From: CAZHBA01 sp964530225
GTDB lineage: Bacteria > Pseudomonadota > Alphaproteobacteria > UBA6615
Length of the DNA: 64,000 bases
NCBI GenBank assembly: GCA_964530225.1
Contig: CAZHBA010000049.1
Coordinates: 1-64,000, forward strand
Reading direction: 5' to 3'
Part shown: one piece after another, positions 34,260 through 42,594 of the stretch
Layout of the letters: every line of letters starts with the position of its first letter
Position numbering within the stretch: the first letter of the stretch is position 1
Translations under genes and position numbers: made by a program
The notes under the pieces: generated by a model
What the model saw: only the letters and a program-made list of their open reading frames with translations
The model's database searches: none
Told to the model about the DNA's origin: nothing

Positions 34260-34979
34260 TTAATCGGCCGGCCGGGCCTCGATCATTGCTTTTAGAAATT
34301 CGGCTACCGCGGTACCCGGACCCTGCGGGTGGTGCCACACACCGGCGGAAACGGCAAGAAAATCTGCGCCGGCGGCGACCAGCGGCGTGCAGTTCTCCAC
34401 TGTAATACCGCCGATCGCCACACACGGCACTTCCATCAGATCGCTCCACCAGTCCAATAGGCCGGGGCGCGCCGAGGCTTTCGGCAATTTCGTCGTCGTC
34501 GGGTAGAACGCCCCGAACGCCACGTAATCGGCCCCGGCCTCGGCGGCGGTGATCGCCAGATGGCGCGAATCATGACAGGTGACGCCGACAATGGCGTCGC
34601 CACCAACGACCCGCCGCGTGTCCTCATAGGGGGCGTCCTCCTGGCCCACATGAACGCCGCCGCACCCCAGTTCCGCCGCGAGATCGGGCCGGTCGTTCAT
34701 GATTACCGCAACATCGTGCCCGTGAGCTACCGGCAACAGGGCCTCGGTGACGCGTCGGATGGCGTCATTTGGCACCGGCGTGTTGTCTGGATTCTTGAGG
34801 CGTATTTGCAGGCAGGCTACATCGCCGGCGCTGAGGGCCTCGGTCAGTGCGTCGATAAACACCGGCAGCGCATTGTCGTCGAGGTTCGCTGGCGTAATCA
34901 GGTAGAGCCGGCAGGCGTTACGTGGTTCCTTGGCCAATGAACTTGGCTCAGAATTTGCCTTGGTAAATCCGCACGACAT
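34260..34979 (-). CDS. thiE: Thiamine phosphate synthase
   Basis: 239 residues, TIM-barrel. Family residues include the QIRLKN segment for pyrophosphate, MNDRPDLAAELGCGGVHVGQ and FGAFYPTTTK. The Ser of the GISxH motif reads GVTCHDS here. The first 25 residues overlap the end of the aldolase gene by 32 bases, and a downstream TTG (Leu15) could be the true start. It joins the hydroxymethylpyrimidine and thiazole phosphates to make thiamine phosphate. thiD lies elsewhere in the window (57718). Confidence 0.88.
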   Translation of the reverse strand: MSCGFTKANSEPSSLAKEPRNACRLYLITPANLDDNALPVFIDALTEALSAGDVACLQIRLKNPDNTPVPNDAIRRVTEALLPVAHGHDVAVIMNDRPDLAAELGCGGVHVGQEDAPYEDTRRVVGGDAIVGVTCHDSRHLAITAAEAGADYVAFGAFYPTTTKLPKASARPGLLDWWSDLMEVPCVAIGGITVENCTPLVAAGADFLAVSAGVWHHPQGPGTAVAEFLKAMIEARPAD

Positions 34980-35868
34980 CGTCCAGTAGCCTCAGTGCAT
35001 CCTCGCGTGAGCGCTGGAAGCTGTTACGGCCGATGATCGAACCCGACGCGCCGCCATCGCGAAGCTGACGAATTTCGTCGTAAATTGCTTCGGTACCCTT
35101 GGCCGCGCCGCCGGAGAAAACCACCAGGCGTCGTCCGTCAAACGTCGACTGCAGGACATGGGCAATGCGGGCTCTTAGGGTCGAGATATCGATGTTCTCT
35201 GTTTCATAGACCTTTTTGGCGTCGGCCTGCTCGATGAAGTCGGTCGGCGGTTTGACCTTGATGATGTGGGCGCCTAGCTGCGCCGCTAGGTGGGCGGCAT
35301 AGGCGGTGACGTCGATCGCCGTTTCGCCTTCCTTGGACAAGTTGCCGCCGCGCGGATAGGACCACAGCACGACCGCTAAGCCGCACGACTTGGCTTCCAG
35401 CGCGATCTCGCGGAATTCCTCGACCATCTCGAACTGATTTTCGGAACCGGGATACATGGTGAAGCCGACCGCCGTGCACCCCAGGCGCAGAGCGTCTTCG
35501 ACCGACGCAGTAACCGCCTGGTCCTTGGTCACTGAATGCGAGTTGGCGTTATTGAGCTTCAAGATCATCGGCACCGAAGCGGCAAAGGAATCGGCACCGG
35601 CCTCGAGCTGGCCGAGCGGGGCGGCGTAGGCGTTCAAGCCCGCATCGATCGCCAGCTTGAAGAAATAATGCGGGTGATAGGCCGGTGGGTTGGGCGCGAA
35701 GCTGCGCGCCGGACCGTGTTCCCACCCCTGGTCGACCGGCAGGATAACCATTTTGCCGGTGCCGGCCAGTTTGCCGGTCATCAGGATGCGGGCCAGATTA
35801 CTTTTGCTGCCTGGGTTATCGCTCTCGTACCACGATAGGATCCTGCGGACTTTTTGGGAGACTCTCAT
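34948..35868 (-). CDS. Class I fructose-bisphosphate aldolase (DhnA type)
   Basis: 306 residues from ATG 35868 (MRVSQKVRRILSWYESDN). The upstream in-frame ATG at 35931 adds residues unlike the family. The archaeal-type class I fold has VILPVDQGWEHGPARSFA at the start, VLWSYPRGG, and the Schiff-base lysine in IIKVKPP. It cleaves fructose 1,6-bisphosphate to the two triose phosphates. It sits in the tkt-gap-fba block, but pgk, usually between gap and fba in this class, is absent here. Confidence 0.9.
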   Translation of the reverse strand: MRVSQKVRRILSWYESDNPGSKSNLARILMTGKLAGTGKMVILPVDQGWEHGPARSFAPNPPAYHPHYFFKLAIDAGLNAYAAPLGQLEAGADSFAASVPMILKLNNANSHSVTKDQAVTASVEDALRLGCTAVGFTMYPGSENQFEMVEEFREIALEAKSCGLAVVLWSYPRGGNLSKEGETAIDVTAYAAHLAAQLGAHIIKVKPPTDFIEQADAKKVYETENIDISTLRARIAHVLQSTFDGRRLVVFSGGAAKGTEAIYDEIRQLRDGGASGSIIGRNSFQRSREDALRLLDDVVRIYQGKF

Positions 35869-35974
35869 GGTTTTGATCCCGTGCGTTGAGCTGATCGAAT
35901 TCACCGCGTGAGGCCAAGCCGCAATCGGCATTCTGACTTAACCGACACGCCGCCTTTTTGCAATGCGAGAGCAA

Positions 35975-36403
35975 TTATTTGCCCGAATACTGGGCTAACC
36001 ATTCGCGGCAGGTTGTTGACGCGTCGGTACATCGGTCGAGGTCCAGGGCGTGTTGGTAATCGATGTTGACGAGCGCGCAGCCGGCTTGGGCGGCGATGTC
36101 TTCGATCTTGCTGCGCACACCGTTGGGCCCGTCGAAACAGATTGCCTCGATACCGTCGCGGATCACCGCCAGCGCGAGCCCGGCTTCGTTAGCACAATCT
36201 AGCACGCTGTCGAACGCCACGTCGGGCATAGCATCGCGTGCTTGACCCACCAGCTCGCGAAACCACCCCGGGCCGGCGAAGCCGGCTGCGCCGGCGGGGC
36301 TGACCAGGGTAACTTCGACATTTTGTTCGGCTGCTGCCTGTAATGCCGCGTACGCATCGGTCAAGGCGTAGACGACAATCTGTGGTCTCGCCATATCAGT
36401 CAT
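35975..36403 (-). CDS. Conserved hypothetical protein beside the aldolase
   Basis: 142 residues from ATG 36403. ATG 36394 (MARPQIVVYALTDAY) and ATG 36445 are alternatives, and none has a clear ribosome site. A Rossmann-like pattern is visible: VVYALTD, VEVTLVSPAGAAGFAG, LALAVIRDGIEAICFDGP and CALVNIDYQHALDL. No catalytic motif is recognised. Cys-containing ends and the aldolase neighbour are typical of a small alphaproteobacterial family seen near fba. Function unknown. Confidence 0.65.
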   Translation of the reverse strand: MTDMARPQIVVYALTDAYAALQAAAEQNVEVTLVSPAGAAGFAGPGWFRELVGQARDAMPDVAFDSVLDCANEAGLALAVIRDGIEAICFDGPNGVRSKIEDIAAQAGCALVNIDYQHALDLDRCTDASTTCREWLAQYSGK

Positions 36404-36502
36404 GTTGGGACCAAATTTTTGTGCCTTTTGAGAGTGTACAGCCATTGGTCACTTGGAAAAAATATACGAAATATGAGCCATTAGGGAATAAATGGGAGAG
36501 AT

Positions 36503-36652
36503 ATGGGCACACTGACTTCGATGGGTCTGTTCGTCAGAGCAGTCGATACCAGCAGTTTTTCCGCAACCGTCCTCCATATAAGTCTGGCCCTATCCGCGGT
36601 GAGTAAACAGATCTCGCGCCTGGAGGACCGGCTCGGCGTGCGACCGCCGAAC
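36503..36652 (+). pseudogene. LysR-type regulator, N-terminal fragment
   Basis: The first 50 codons read MGTLTSMGLFVRAVDTSSFS, then LALSAVSKQISRLEDRLGVR. This is the LysR helix-turn-helix with the recognition helix SAVSKQISRLE. AGAGAT precedes the ATG. After codon 50 the sequence departs abruptly from the family and continues as a different frame of a FemAB-like gene end. The effector domain is missing. An 83-codon open frame survives by chance. Confidence 0.75.
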
Positions 36653-36660
36653 TGCGCTAA

Positions 36661-36777
36661 ACAGGCATGGAATGGTTCGATCTCGGTGGCGCCGGTGCGG
36701 AAACGGCCCCCGGTATCGCCCGCTTTAAACTGGGGTTTGGCGGCGAAATGCTGACAACGACCGAGACGTACCTGTAG
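36661..36777 (+). pseudogene. FemAB/lipid-II acyltransferase-like C-terminal fragment
   Basis: From about 36661 another plus-strand frame reads MEWFDLGGAGAETAPGIARF, KLGFGGEMLTTTETYL and TAG at 36775-36777. The pattern (WFDLGG, PGIAxFKLGFGGE, TETYL) is the C-terminus of FemAB/BioF2-type acyltransferases. A TAA at 36658 lies just upstream in this frame. It joins a LysR fragment end to end, in a different frame. Both are truncated at the same place. Confidence 0.65.
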
Positions 36778-36789
36778 GCGAAGGCACCC

Positions 36790-37812
36790 CTACAGCCGAC
36801 CCATCTGCACGGCGGTGTCGCTCATGCGCGACGAGAAGCCCCATTCGTTGTCGTACCAGCTCAACACTCGCACCATGCGCTTGTTGGTAACTTGCGTCTG
36901 GGTCGCATCGAACACCGAGCTCGCCGCATTGTGGTTGAAGTCTGACGAGACCAGTGGTTCGTCGTTGACGGTGAGAATACCCTTGAAGTTCTTGCTCGTC
37001 GCCGCCTTGGCGATGGCGGCGTTCACTTCCTCGGCCGTGGTGTTGCGCTTGGCCTCGACCACCAGATCGATCATCGACACGTTGGGGGTTGGCACCCGCA
37101 CCGAGGTGCCGTCGAGCTTGCCGGCGAGGTGTGGCAGCACTAGGCCGACGGCGCGCGCCGCCCCGGTCGAGGTAGGGATCATCGAGGTGGCGGCGCCGCG
37201 CGCGCGATGCAAATCCTTATGCAAGGTATCGAGCACCGGTTGGTCGCCGGTATAGCTGTGCACCGTGGTCATGAAGCCGTGCTTGATGCCGACGGCCTTG
37301 TCGAGTACCGCGGCGACCGGCGCCAGGCAATTGGTGGTGCACGAGGCGTTGGAGACCACTTTGTGGGACTTGCGCAGCTTGTTGTCGTTGACGCCCTGCA
37401 CGACAGTAAGGTCGGCGCCCGTCGCCGGGGCTGAGATCAAGACTTTTTTGGCGCCGCCAGCGATATGTTTACTAGCCGCTTCTTTGGAGGTGAAAATGCC
37501 GGTGCATTCCAGCACCACATCGATCTTCAAGTCGCCCCACGGCAGATTGGCAGGGTCGCGCTCGGCGAAAACCTTGATGCGTTTGCCGATCTTCGACTTG
37601 GCGCCTAGGTCGATCCAATCCTTGCCGCTGCGAATGGTGCCCGGGAACGCGCCGTGGATCGTGTCATGGCGCAGCAAATGGGCGTTGGCCTCGACCGAGC
37701 CCAGGTCGTTGATGGCGACGAAAGTGATGTCGCGGCGGCCTTGCTCGTAGGCGGCGCGTAAAATCAATCGGCCAATCCGGCCAAATCCGTTGATCGCAAC
37801 ACGTACTGCCAT
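36790..37812 (-). CDS. gap: Type I glyceraldehyde-3-phosphate dehydrogenase
   Basis: 340 residues, standard length. NAD-binding INGFGRIGRLI opens the protein, the catalytic Cys is in SNASCTTNCLAPV, and the end is WYDNEWGFSSRMSDTAVQMG. It oxidises glyceraldehyde 3-phosphate in glycolysis and the Calvin cycle. GGAGAG about eight bases before the ATG is a good ribosome site. It follows tkt by 27 bases on the same strand. The expected pgk is not downstream. Confidence 0.97.
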   Translation of the reverse strand: MAVRVAINGFGRIGRLILRAAYEQGRRDITFVAINDLGSVEANAHLLRHDTIHGAFPGTIRSGKDWIDLGAKSKIGKRIKVFAERDPANLPWGDLKIDVVLECTGIFTSKEAASKHIAGGAKKVLISAPATGADLTVVQGVNDNKLRKSHKVVSNASCTTNCLAPVAAVLDKAVGIKHGFMTTVHSYTGDQPVLDTLHKDLHRARGAATSMIPTSTGAARAVGLVLPHLAGKLDGTSVRVPTPNVSMIDLVVEAKRNTTAEEVNAAIAKAATSKNFKGILTVNDEPLVSSDFNHNAASSVFDATQTQVTNKRMVRVLSWYDNEWGFSSRMSDTAVQMGRL

Positions 37813-37839
37813 GAAGTCTCTCCGTAAGTGTTCTGTTGT

Positions 37840-39843
37840 TTATAGTTCTGCCCGCACGGCGTCGGCGACTGCCTGCGGCGTGATGCCAAAATGGTCGTAG
37901 AGACCGGCGATGGGGGCCGAGGCGCCAAAACTGCGCATGCCGATAACCTTGGCCTCGCTGACGCCATAGCGCGCCCAGCCGAAACACGCCGCCGCCTCGA
38001 CCGCCACGCGGGTTCCAGCTTTGCCTAATACCTCGGCCCGATAGGCTTCCGGCTGCTGGTCGAACAGTTCCCAGCACGGCATAGTGACTACGGCGGTAGC
38101 GATGCCGTCGGCCTGCAACAGCTCGCGCGCCGCCAGGGCGATTTCCACCTCCGAGCCGGTCGCCAGAATAGTCGCTTGCCGGGCGCCGTCGGCATCGGCG
38201 ATCACATAGGCGCCGCGCGCGCTTAAGTTTTCGTCGGTGTGCTCGGTACGGATGGTCGGCACACCCTGGCGGGTCAGCACCAGCACTGACGGGGTGGTGA
38301 TGTTCTCCAGCGCTAGCAGCCAGCACTCGGCAGTCTCGACGGCGTCGGCCGGACGGAACACGTTCAAATTAGGAATAGCTCGCAGGGACGCAATATGTTC
38401 GACCGGCTGATGGGTTGGGCCATCTTCTCCTAAGCCGATGGAATCATGGGTCATCACATAGACTACCCGCAGCCCCATCAGCGCCGACAGGCGGATCGAT
38501 GGGCGGCAGTAGTCGGTGAAGGTCAGGAACGTACCGCCGTAAGGCATAAATCCGCCGTGCAGCGCCATGCCGTTCATGACTGCCGCCATGGCGTGTTCGC
38601 GCACTCCGTAATAAATGTAGCGTCCGCCAAAATCATCGACCGAGATTGGTACGGTTGCCGCGGTTTTGGTGTTGTTTGATCCGGTCAGATCGGCCGAGCC
38701 GCCGATCATCGCTGGGACCTGCTCGGTCAAGACTTCGAGCGCTTCCTGGCTCGACTTGCGCGTTGCCCATTTCGGCGCATCGGCTGAAATCTGGCTCTTA
38801 TGCGCGTTTAGAGCGACCACAGTATTTGCCGGCAAATCGCCGGACAAAATCGCTTCGAAGCTCTCTCGGGTTGCTCCTTCGAGCGCCGCCAGTTTTTCTT
38901 TCCACGCTGCGTGCGCCTTTCCGCCGGCTTGTCCAGCTGTGCGCCACGCGCCGAGGATCGCTTCGGGAATCTCGAACGGCGGGTGCGGCCAGTCGAGTTT
39001 CTCCCGCGCGGCGGAAATCTCGTCGTCGCCCAGCGGTGCGCCATGGGTTGCCGAGGTACCCTGTTTATTAGGCGCGCCAAAACCGATCACCGTCCGGCAG
39101 GCGATCAGCGAAGGCCGACCAGTTTTTTTGGCGGCCGTGATTGCGCTATCTATGGCGTCGGGGTCGTGGCCATCGGCACTACTGACGTTCCAGCCGCTGG
39201 CGGCGAACCGCGCGATCTGGTCGTCGGTCACCGTCAGGTCGGTGCCGCCGTCGATGGAGATGCCGTTATCGTCGAACAACACGATCAGCTTCGATAGCCC
39301 TAGGTGCCCGGCCAGCGAAATCGCCTCGTGACTAATACCTTCCATCAGGCAGCCATCGCCGGCGAACACATAGGTGTAGTGATCGACCACGCTGTCACCG
39401 AAACGCGCGTTCATCATGCGCTCGGCCAGCGCCATGCCGACGGCGTTGGCCAGACCTTGACCGAGTGGGCCGGTGGTCGTTTCGATTCCTGACGCGTGAC
39501 CATATTCGGGATGGCCGGCAGTGCGGCTACCGAGCTGGCGGAAGTTCTTAATCTCGTCGATCGTCATGTCGCGATAGCCGGCCAAATAGAGGACGGCGTA
39601 GAGCAACATCGAGGCGTGGCCGTTGGACAGCACGAAGCGGTCGCGATCGGGCCACTGCGGGTTGGTGGGATCGAACTTCAGGTGCCGGGTGAACAGTACG
39701 GTGGTGATATCGGCCATGCCCATGGGGGCTCCGGGATGGCCGGAATTTGCGACTTGTACCGCGTCCATCGACAAGGCCCGAATGGCGTTCGCCATATCGT
39801 TATGGCTGACGGTGCCGGCTTTCGTTGGTGACTCGCTATTCAT
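37840..39843 (-). CDS. tkt: Transketolase
   Basis: 667 residues from ATG 39843. Upstream in-frame ATG codons up to 40185 are not used: that part is rich in Pro, Arg and Cys and unlike the family. The thiamine diphosphate motif is GDGCLMEGISHEAISLAG. Other marks are GHPGAPMGMAD (sugar-phosphate His), FDDNGISIDG, and the pyrimidine domain GSADLTGSN and YYGVREHAM. It moves two-carbon units between sugar phosphates. No strong ribosome site is visible. First gene of the minus-strand sugar-phosphate block (tkt-gap-fba). Confidence 0.96.
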   Translation of the reverse strand: MNSESPTKAGTVSHNDMANAIRALSMDAVQVANSGHPGAPMGMADITTVLFTRHLKFDPTNPQWPDRDRFVLSNGHASMLLYAVLYLAGYRDMTIDEIKNFRQLGSRTAGHPEYGHASGIETTTGPLGQGLANAVGMALAERMMNARFGDSVVDHYTYVFAGDGCLMEGISHEAISLAGHLGLSKLIVLFDDNGISIDGGTDLTVTDDQIARFAASGWNVSSADGHDPDAIDSAITAAKKTGRPSLIACRTVIGFGAPNKQGTSATHGAPLGDDEISAAREKLDWPHPPFEIPEAILGAWRTAGQAGGKAHAAWKEKLAALEGATRESFEAILSGDLPANTVVALNAHKSQISADAPKWATRKSSQEALEVLTEQVPAMIGGSADLTGSNNTKTAATVPISVDDFGGRYIYYGVREHAMAAVMNGMALHGGFMPYGGTFLTFTDYCRPSIRLSALMGLRVVYVMTHDSIGLGEDGPTHQPVEHIASLRAIPNLNVFRPADAVETAECWLLALENITTPSVLVLTRQGVPTIRTEHTDENLSARGAYVIADADGARQATILATGSEVEIALAARELLQADGIATAVVTMPCWELFDQQPEAYRAEVLGKAGTRVAVEAAACFGWARYGVSEAKVIGMRSFGASAPIAGLYDHFGITPQAVADAVRAEL

Positions 39844-40158
39844 GGGGTGACGACACGGCTTTCGATGGCTGGGAGCATCCGTCGCGGTGATGCAACGGCC
39901 ACTGGTGAGCGTCGGCAACATGCCGTCCCCGTAAGTCGCCGTCAACGGGTTCGTCGGTGGGTTATTTATGTATCGCCTGCGTAAAGTTTTTTTGCGGCCA
40001 CGCACCATCTGTGGCGGCATCGGTTGACCCTTCAAGTCGCACGGAAGTACGATATGCACGGTGCACAAACACGTGGTATGTGCGTCGAACGAGCAATGGC
40101 CACGCGGCCGAAACTGGCTGATGTTTGTCGTTCGCATACCGCACAGGGGAGGTTGCCC
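39844..40158. other. Divergent intergenic region between tkt and DUF4164
   Basis: 315 bases separate the tkt start (minus) from the DUF4164 start (plus). It holds the plus-strand promoter at 40024-40053 and presumably a minus-strand tkt promoter nearby. A GTTTTTTTGCGGCC block lies near 39987. No RNA gene or open frame with a ribosome site was seen. Confidence 0.4.
40024..40053 (+). promoter_or_regulatory. Sigma-70-like promoter for DUF4164-zapA
   Basis: TTGACC at 40024-40029 and TACGAT at 40048-40053 are separated by 18 bases. This is a good match to TTGACA-N17-TATAAT and lies about 100 bases before the DUF4164 start, facing DUF4164, zapA and the 6S RNA. Confidence 0.6.
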
Positions 40159-40386
40159 ATGTCTGCTGCCGATGAAGCAAATCAACGCCTTGATGCCGCG
40201 CTATCACGCCTCCAAACGTCGCTGCAGGCGCGTTTGGCTTCTCAAGGTGGCGCCGGGCAGGCGCAACTCGAAGACGAAATGACGACGGTGCGCAACGAGG
40301 TTGATAGCCTAAAAGAAACCTCTGCCGCAGTATCGCAACGCCTCGATGCGGCAATCGGCCAGATAAAGGGCATTCTCGCCGAATAA
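40159..40386 (+). CDS. DUF4164 small coiled-coil protein
   Basis: 75 residues from ATG 40159, preceded by AGGGGAGG. A longer frame to 40024 lacks a site. The product is nearly all helix (DEANQRLDAALSRLQTSLQAR, then a second helix with QRLDAAIGQIKGILAE), a predicted antiparallel coiled coil. DUF4164 commonly sits directly before zapA in Rhodospirillales and Rhizobiales, as here (32-44 bases). The function is unknown. A division-related role is suggested only by position. Confidence 0.75.
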   Translation: MSAADEANQRLDAALSRLQTSLQARLASQGGAGQAQLEDEMTTVRNEVDSLKETSAAVSQRLDAAIGQIKGILAE

Positions 40387-40430
40387 TTCGCGGCGTATAA
40401 CTGGCGTATAACTAACGAGTGGGAAATTCA

Positions 40431-40739
40431 GTGTCGCAAGTGGAAATCACCATCAACGGCCGTCAGTATCGCGTCGCCTGCGAGGATGGGCAGGAAGCCC
40501 ATCTTACCAATCTCGCCAGCTATTTTGATGGCAAAATGTCCTCGCTGATCGAAGAGGTCGGTCAGATTGGCGACACCAGCCTGATGGTTATGGCCGGTTT
40601 GTTGATCGCCGACGAATTAAGCGATGTAAACCAGGAATTGGTCGATGTGCGCCGCGCCAACGAAGTGGATTACGCCAACAAGGTCAGCGCCTTGGCCGAG
40701 CAAATTGAGACACTGGCCGATACTCTGAGCCCGGAATAA
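40431..40739 (+). CDS. zapA: Cell division protein ZapA
   Basis: 102 residues from GTG 40431. GTG 40419 would add four. The small N-terminal domain begins SQVEITINGRQYRVACEDGQE, the classic ZapA opening, and a coiled coil of about 60 residues follows (SLMVMAGLLIADELSDVNQEL and onward). ZapA cross-links FtsZ filaments at the division ring. No strong ribosome site is visible. A 6S RNA-like sequence lies downstream, as is usual for alphaproteobacteria (zapA-ssrS-fthC). Confidence 0.88.
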   Translation: MSQVEITINGRQYRVACEDGQEAHLTNLASYFDGKMSSLIEEVGQIGDTSLMVMAGLLIADELSDVNQELVDVRRANEVDYANKVSALAEQIETLADTLSPE

Positions 40740-40799
40740 GTGGCTAAGTAGCGGCGGATGGCCCTACTTGCGGCTAGCGGTACGGGCACTTACGTTGAG

Positions 40800-40972
40800 C
40801 GCGGGCGGTCTCTGGTCGGTGCGTTTGGTACATCTTGTCCCGGGGACCTTAATCATCGAATAGGGAGCTGTCCCTACTGGGATCGAGGTCTCGGATATAT
40901 GGCACCCACCTGCTTGAAGCAGGTCTCGGTGGACTCGTCTTGCCGACGGCCGCATCGGGGCCGCCCACTCTA
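40800..40972 (+). ncRNA. ssrS: Probable 6S RNA
   Basis: The 300 bases between zapA and the formyl-THF ligase have no gene but much base pairing. GGGCGG at 40803-40808 pairs with CCGCCC at 40961-40966, closing a domain of about 165 bases. Inside are TAGGGA/TCCCTA (40861-40876) and a long hairpin with CACC/GGTG and ACCTGCT/AGCAGGT (40903-40931). 6S RNA, which binds the sigma-70 holoenzyme, lies exactly at this position between zapA and the ligase gene in many alphaproteobacteria. Ends are estimated. Identity rests on position and shape. Confidence 0.55.
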
Positions 40973-41041
40973 GTTTTGCCATAGAAAGCGCAGGGCCCCA
41001 TCGCCCCAACGTCCGACGCCGAAATTCGAGACCGGAAAGCC

Positions 41042-41638
41042 GTGCTACGCAGCGTGGCGCGGGCCAATCGGGATGCGCTGCAATCGGGCCTGGGCGCAGC
41101 GTCGGCGACCGGTCTGGTGGCGCGATTTCACAACACGCCGACGCTACACTTCCTGGTATCGCCGTCCAATGTTTTCGCCGGTTATATGCCGATCGGCAGC
41201 GAGCTCGATTGCCTGCCCCTGTTGAATAGGCTGGCGGCGGCCGGTGTTCCGCTCTGCCTGCCCGTGGTCACTGCACCCGGCCAGCCGCTTATTTTTCGCC
41301 GATGGCAGCTGGACGACCCGCTGGTACCGGGATCCTTTGGAATTTCCGAGCCAACCGCTACGGCGCAGGAAGTGTCGCCGCAGGTCTTGCTGGTGCCGAT
41401 GCTGGCCTTCGACCGGCAGGGTCACCGGCTCGGTTATGGCGGCGGTTACTACGACCGCACCCTCACGGCGTTGCGTGAAGTAAGCGATCAGGGCGGTGAG
41501 ATCGTCGCTATAGGGGTTGCATTTGCCGGGCAGCTTCGGGACAAGTTGCCTGTCTCCGAGAGCGACGAGCCTCTCGACTGGATCCTGACCGAAATGAGCG
41601 CCACTTGCGTTGCCGATGGATCCGCCAACCCGCGTTGA
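41042..41638 (+). CDS. 5-formyltetrahydrofolate cyclo-ligase
   Basis: 198 residues from GTG 41042. The fold opens with VLRSVARANRDALQSGL and contains the PxxxGIxEP-like GSFGISEPTATAQ and the active-site VPMLAFDRQGHRLGYGGGYYDR. It turns 5-formyl-THF into methenyl-THF. The family usually has about 10 more N-terminal residues (DAEIRDRK), and these are encoded in frame just upstream (41006-41041), but no ATG, GTG or TTG opens them and ATC takes the place of a start. A shortened protein or an unusual start is possible. It follows the 6S RNA by about 70 bases. Confidence 0.85.
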   Translation: MLRSVARANRDALQSGLGAASATGLVARFHNTPTLHFLVSPSNVFAGYMPIGSELDCLPLLNRLAAAGVPLCLPVVTAPGQPLIFRRWQLDDPLVPGSFGISEPTATAQEVSPQVLLVPMLAFDRQGHRLGYGGGYYDRTLTALREVSDQGGEIVAIGVAFAGQLRDKLPVSESDEPLDWILTEMSATCVADGSANPR

Positions 41639-41654
41639 TATTAGGAATGCTTGC

Positions 41655-42500
41655 ATGAATATTCTGTTTTGTGGAGACGTGGTTGGCCGGGCTGGGCGCG
41701 ATGTTGTCGTCGAACACTTGCCAGACTTGCGGCGCCGGCTGGTGCTCGATTTCGTCATCGTCAATGGCGAGAACGCGGCCCACGGTTTTGGTATCACCGA
41801 CAAGATTTGTGCTGATCTCTACGATGCCGGCGCCGACGTGATTACCACCGGCAACCACGTTTGGGACCAGCGCGAGATCATCGGCCAAATCGATAACGAT
41901 CCGCGTCTGTTGCGGCCGGTAAATTATCCCGCCGGTACGCCGGGGCGCGGTGTTAGCGTCTACGAGGCGACGCGCGGACGCCGCGTTTTGGTCGTCAACG
42001 TTATGTGCCGACTGTTCATGGACCCGCTCGACGATCCGTTCCAGGCGATCGAAGAAGTCCTGAGCGATTACCCGCTTGGCGGCGCGGTCGACGCTGTCGT
42101 CATCGACGTTCACGGCGAAGCCTCGTCGGAAAAAATGGCAATGGGCCATGTCTTCGACGGCCGCGCTAGCTTGATTGTCGGTACCCACACCCATGTACCC
42201 ACCGCCGATGCACAAATTCTCGGCGGCGGCACTGCCTACCAGACCGATGCCGGCATGTGCGGCGATTACGATTCGGTCATCGGTATGCAGAAAGAGGCAG
42301 CGATCGAACGGTTTTGCCGCAAAATGCCGGGGGAGCGCTTGAACCCGGCGAACGGCGATGGCGATCTTTGCGCCGTTTATGTCGAAACCGACGACAGCAG
42401 TGGATTGGCGCGTTACGTGGCGCCGTTGCGGTTGGGCGGCCGGTTGGCGCCGGCGTGGCCGGTCGAAGCTAGCGGCCAATGCGACGATGCCGCGGAATAG
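41655..42500 (+). CDS. TIGR00282/YmdB-family metallophosphoesterase
   Basis: 281 residues from ATG 41655, with TTAGGA eight bases upstream. The metal-binding set is complete: FCGDVVGRAGR at the start, NGENAAHGFGI, TTGNHVWDQREI, DVHGEASSEKMAMGH and GTHTHVPTADA. In Bacillus the relative YmdB hydrolyses cyclic nucleotides. Here it lies between fthC and yebC, an order conserved in alphaproteobacteria. A role in the ribosome, cell envelope or signalling is unknown. The longer frame from 41610 is not used. Confidence 0.9.
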   Translation: MNILFCGDVVGRAGRDVVVEHLPDLRRRLVLDFVIVNGENAAHGFGITDKICADLYDAGADVITTGNHVWDQREIIGQIDNDPRLLRPVNYPAGTPGRGVSVYEATRGRRVLVVNVMCRLFMDPLDDPFQAIEEVLSDYPLGGAVDAVVIDVHGEASSEKMAMGHVFDGRASLIVGTHTHVPTADAQILGGGTAYQTDAGMCGDYDSVIGMQKEAAIERFCRKMPGERLNPANGDGDLCAVYVETDDSSGLARYVAPLRLGGRLAPAWPVEASGQCDDAAE

Positions 42501-42594
42501 CGGCGAAATGACCTTTTGCCGCCCTTATTGGTATGGCTACTAGATATGGTATAAACGCGTACGAAATGCGCATAAATTAGGGAGCAGATGGGCC

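Noticed and set aside
37840..40185. 781-codon transketolase frame
   Set aside because: The first 114 codons have Cys, Pro and Arg patterns unlike transketolases and include the promoter region of the divergent genes. ATG 39843 is the family-like start.
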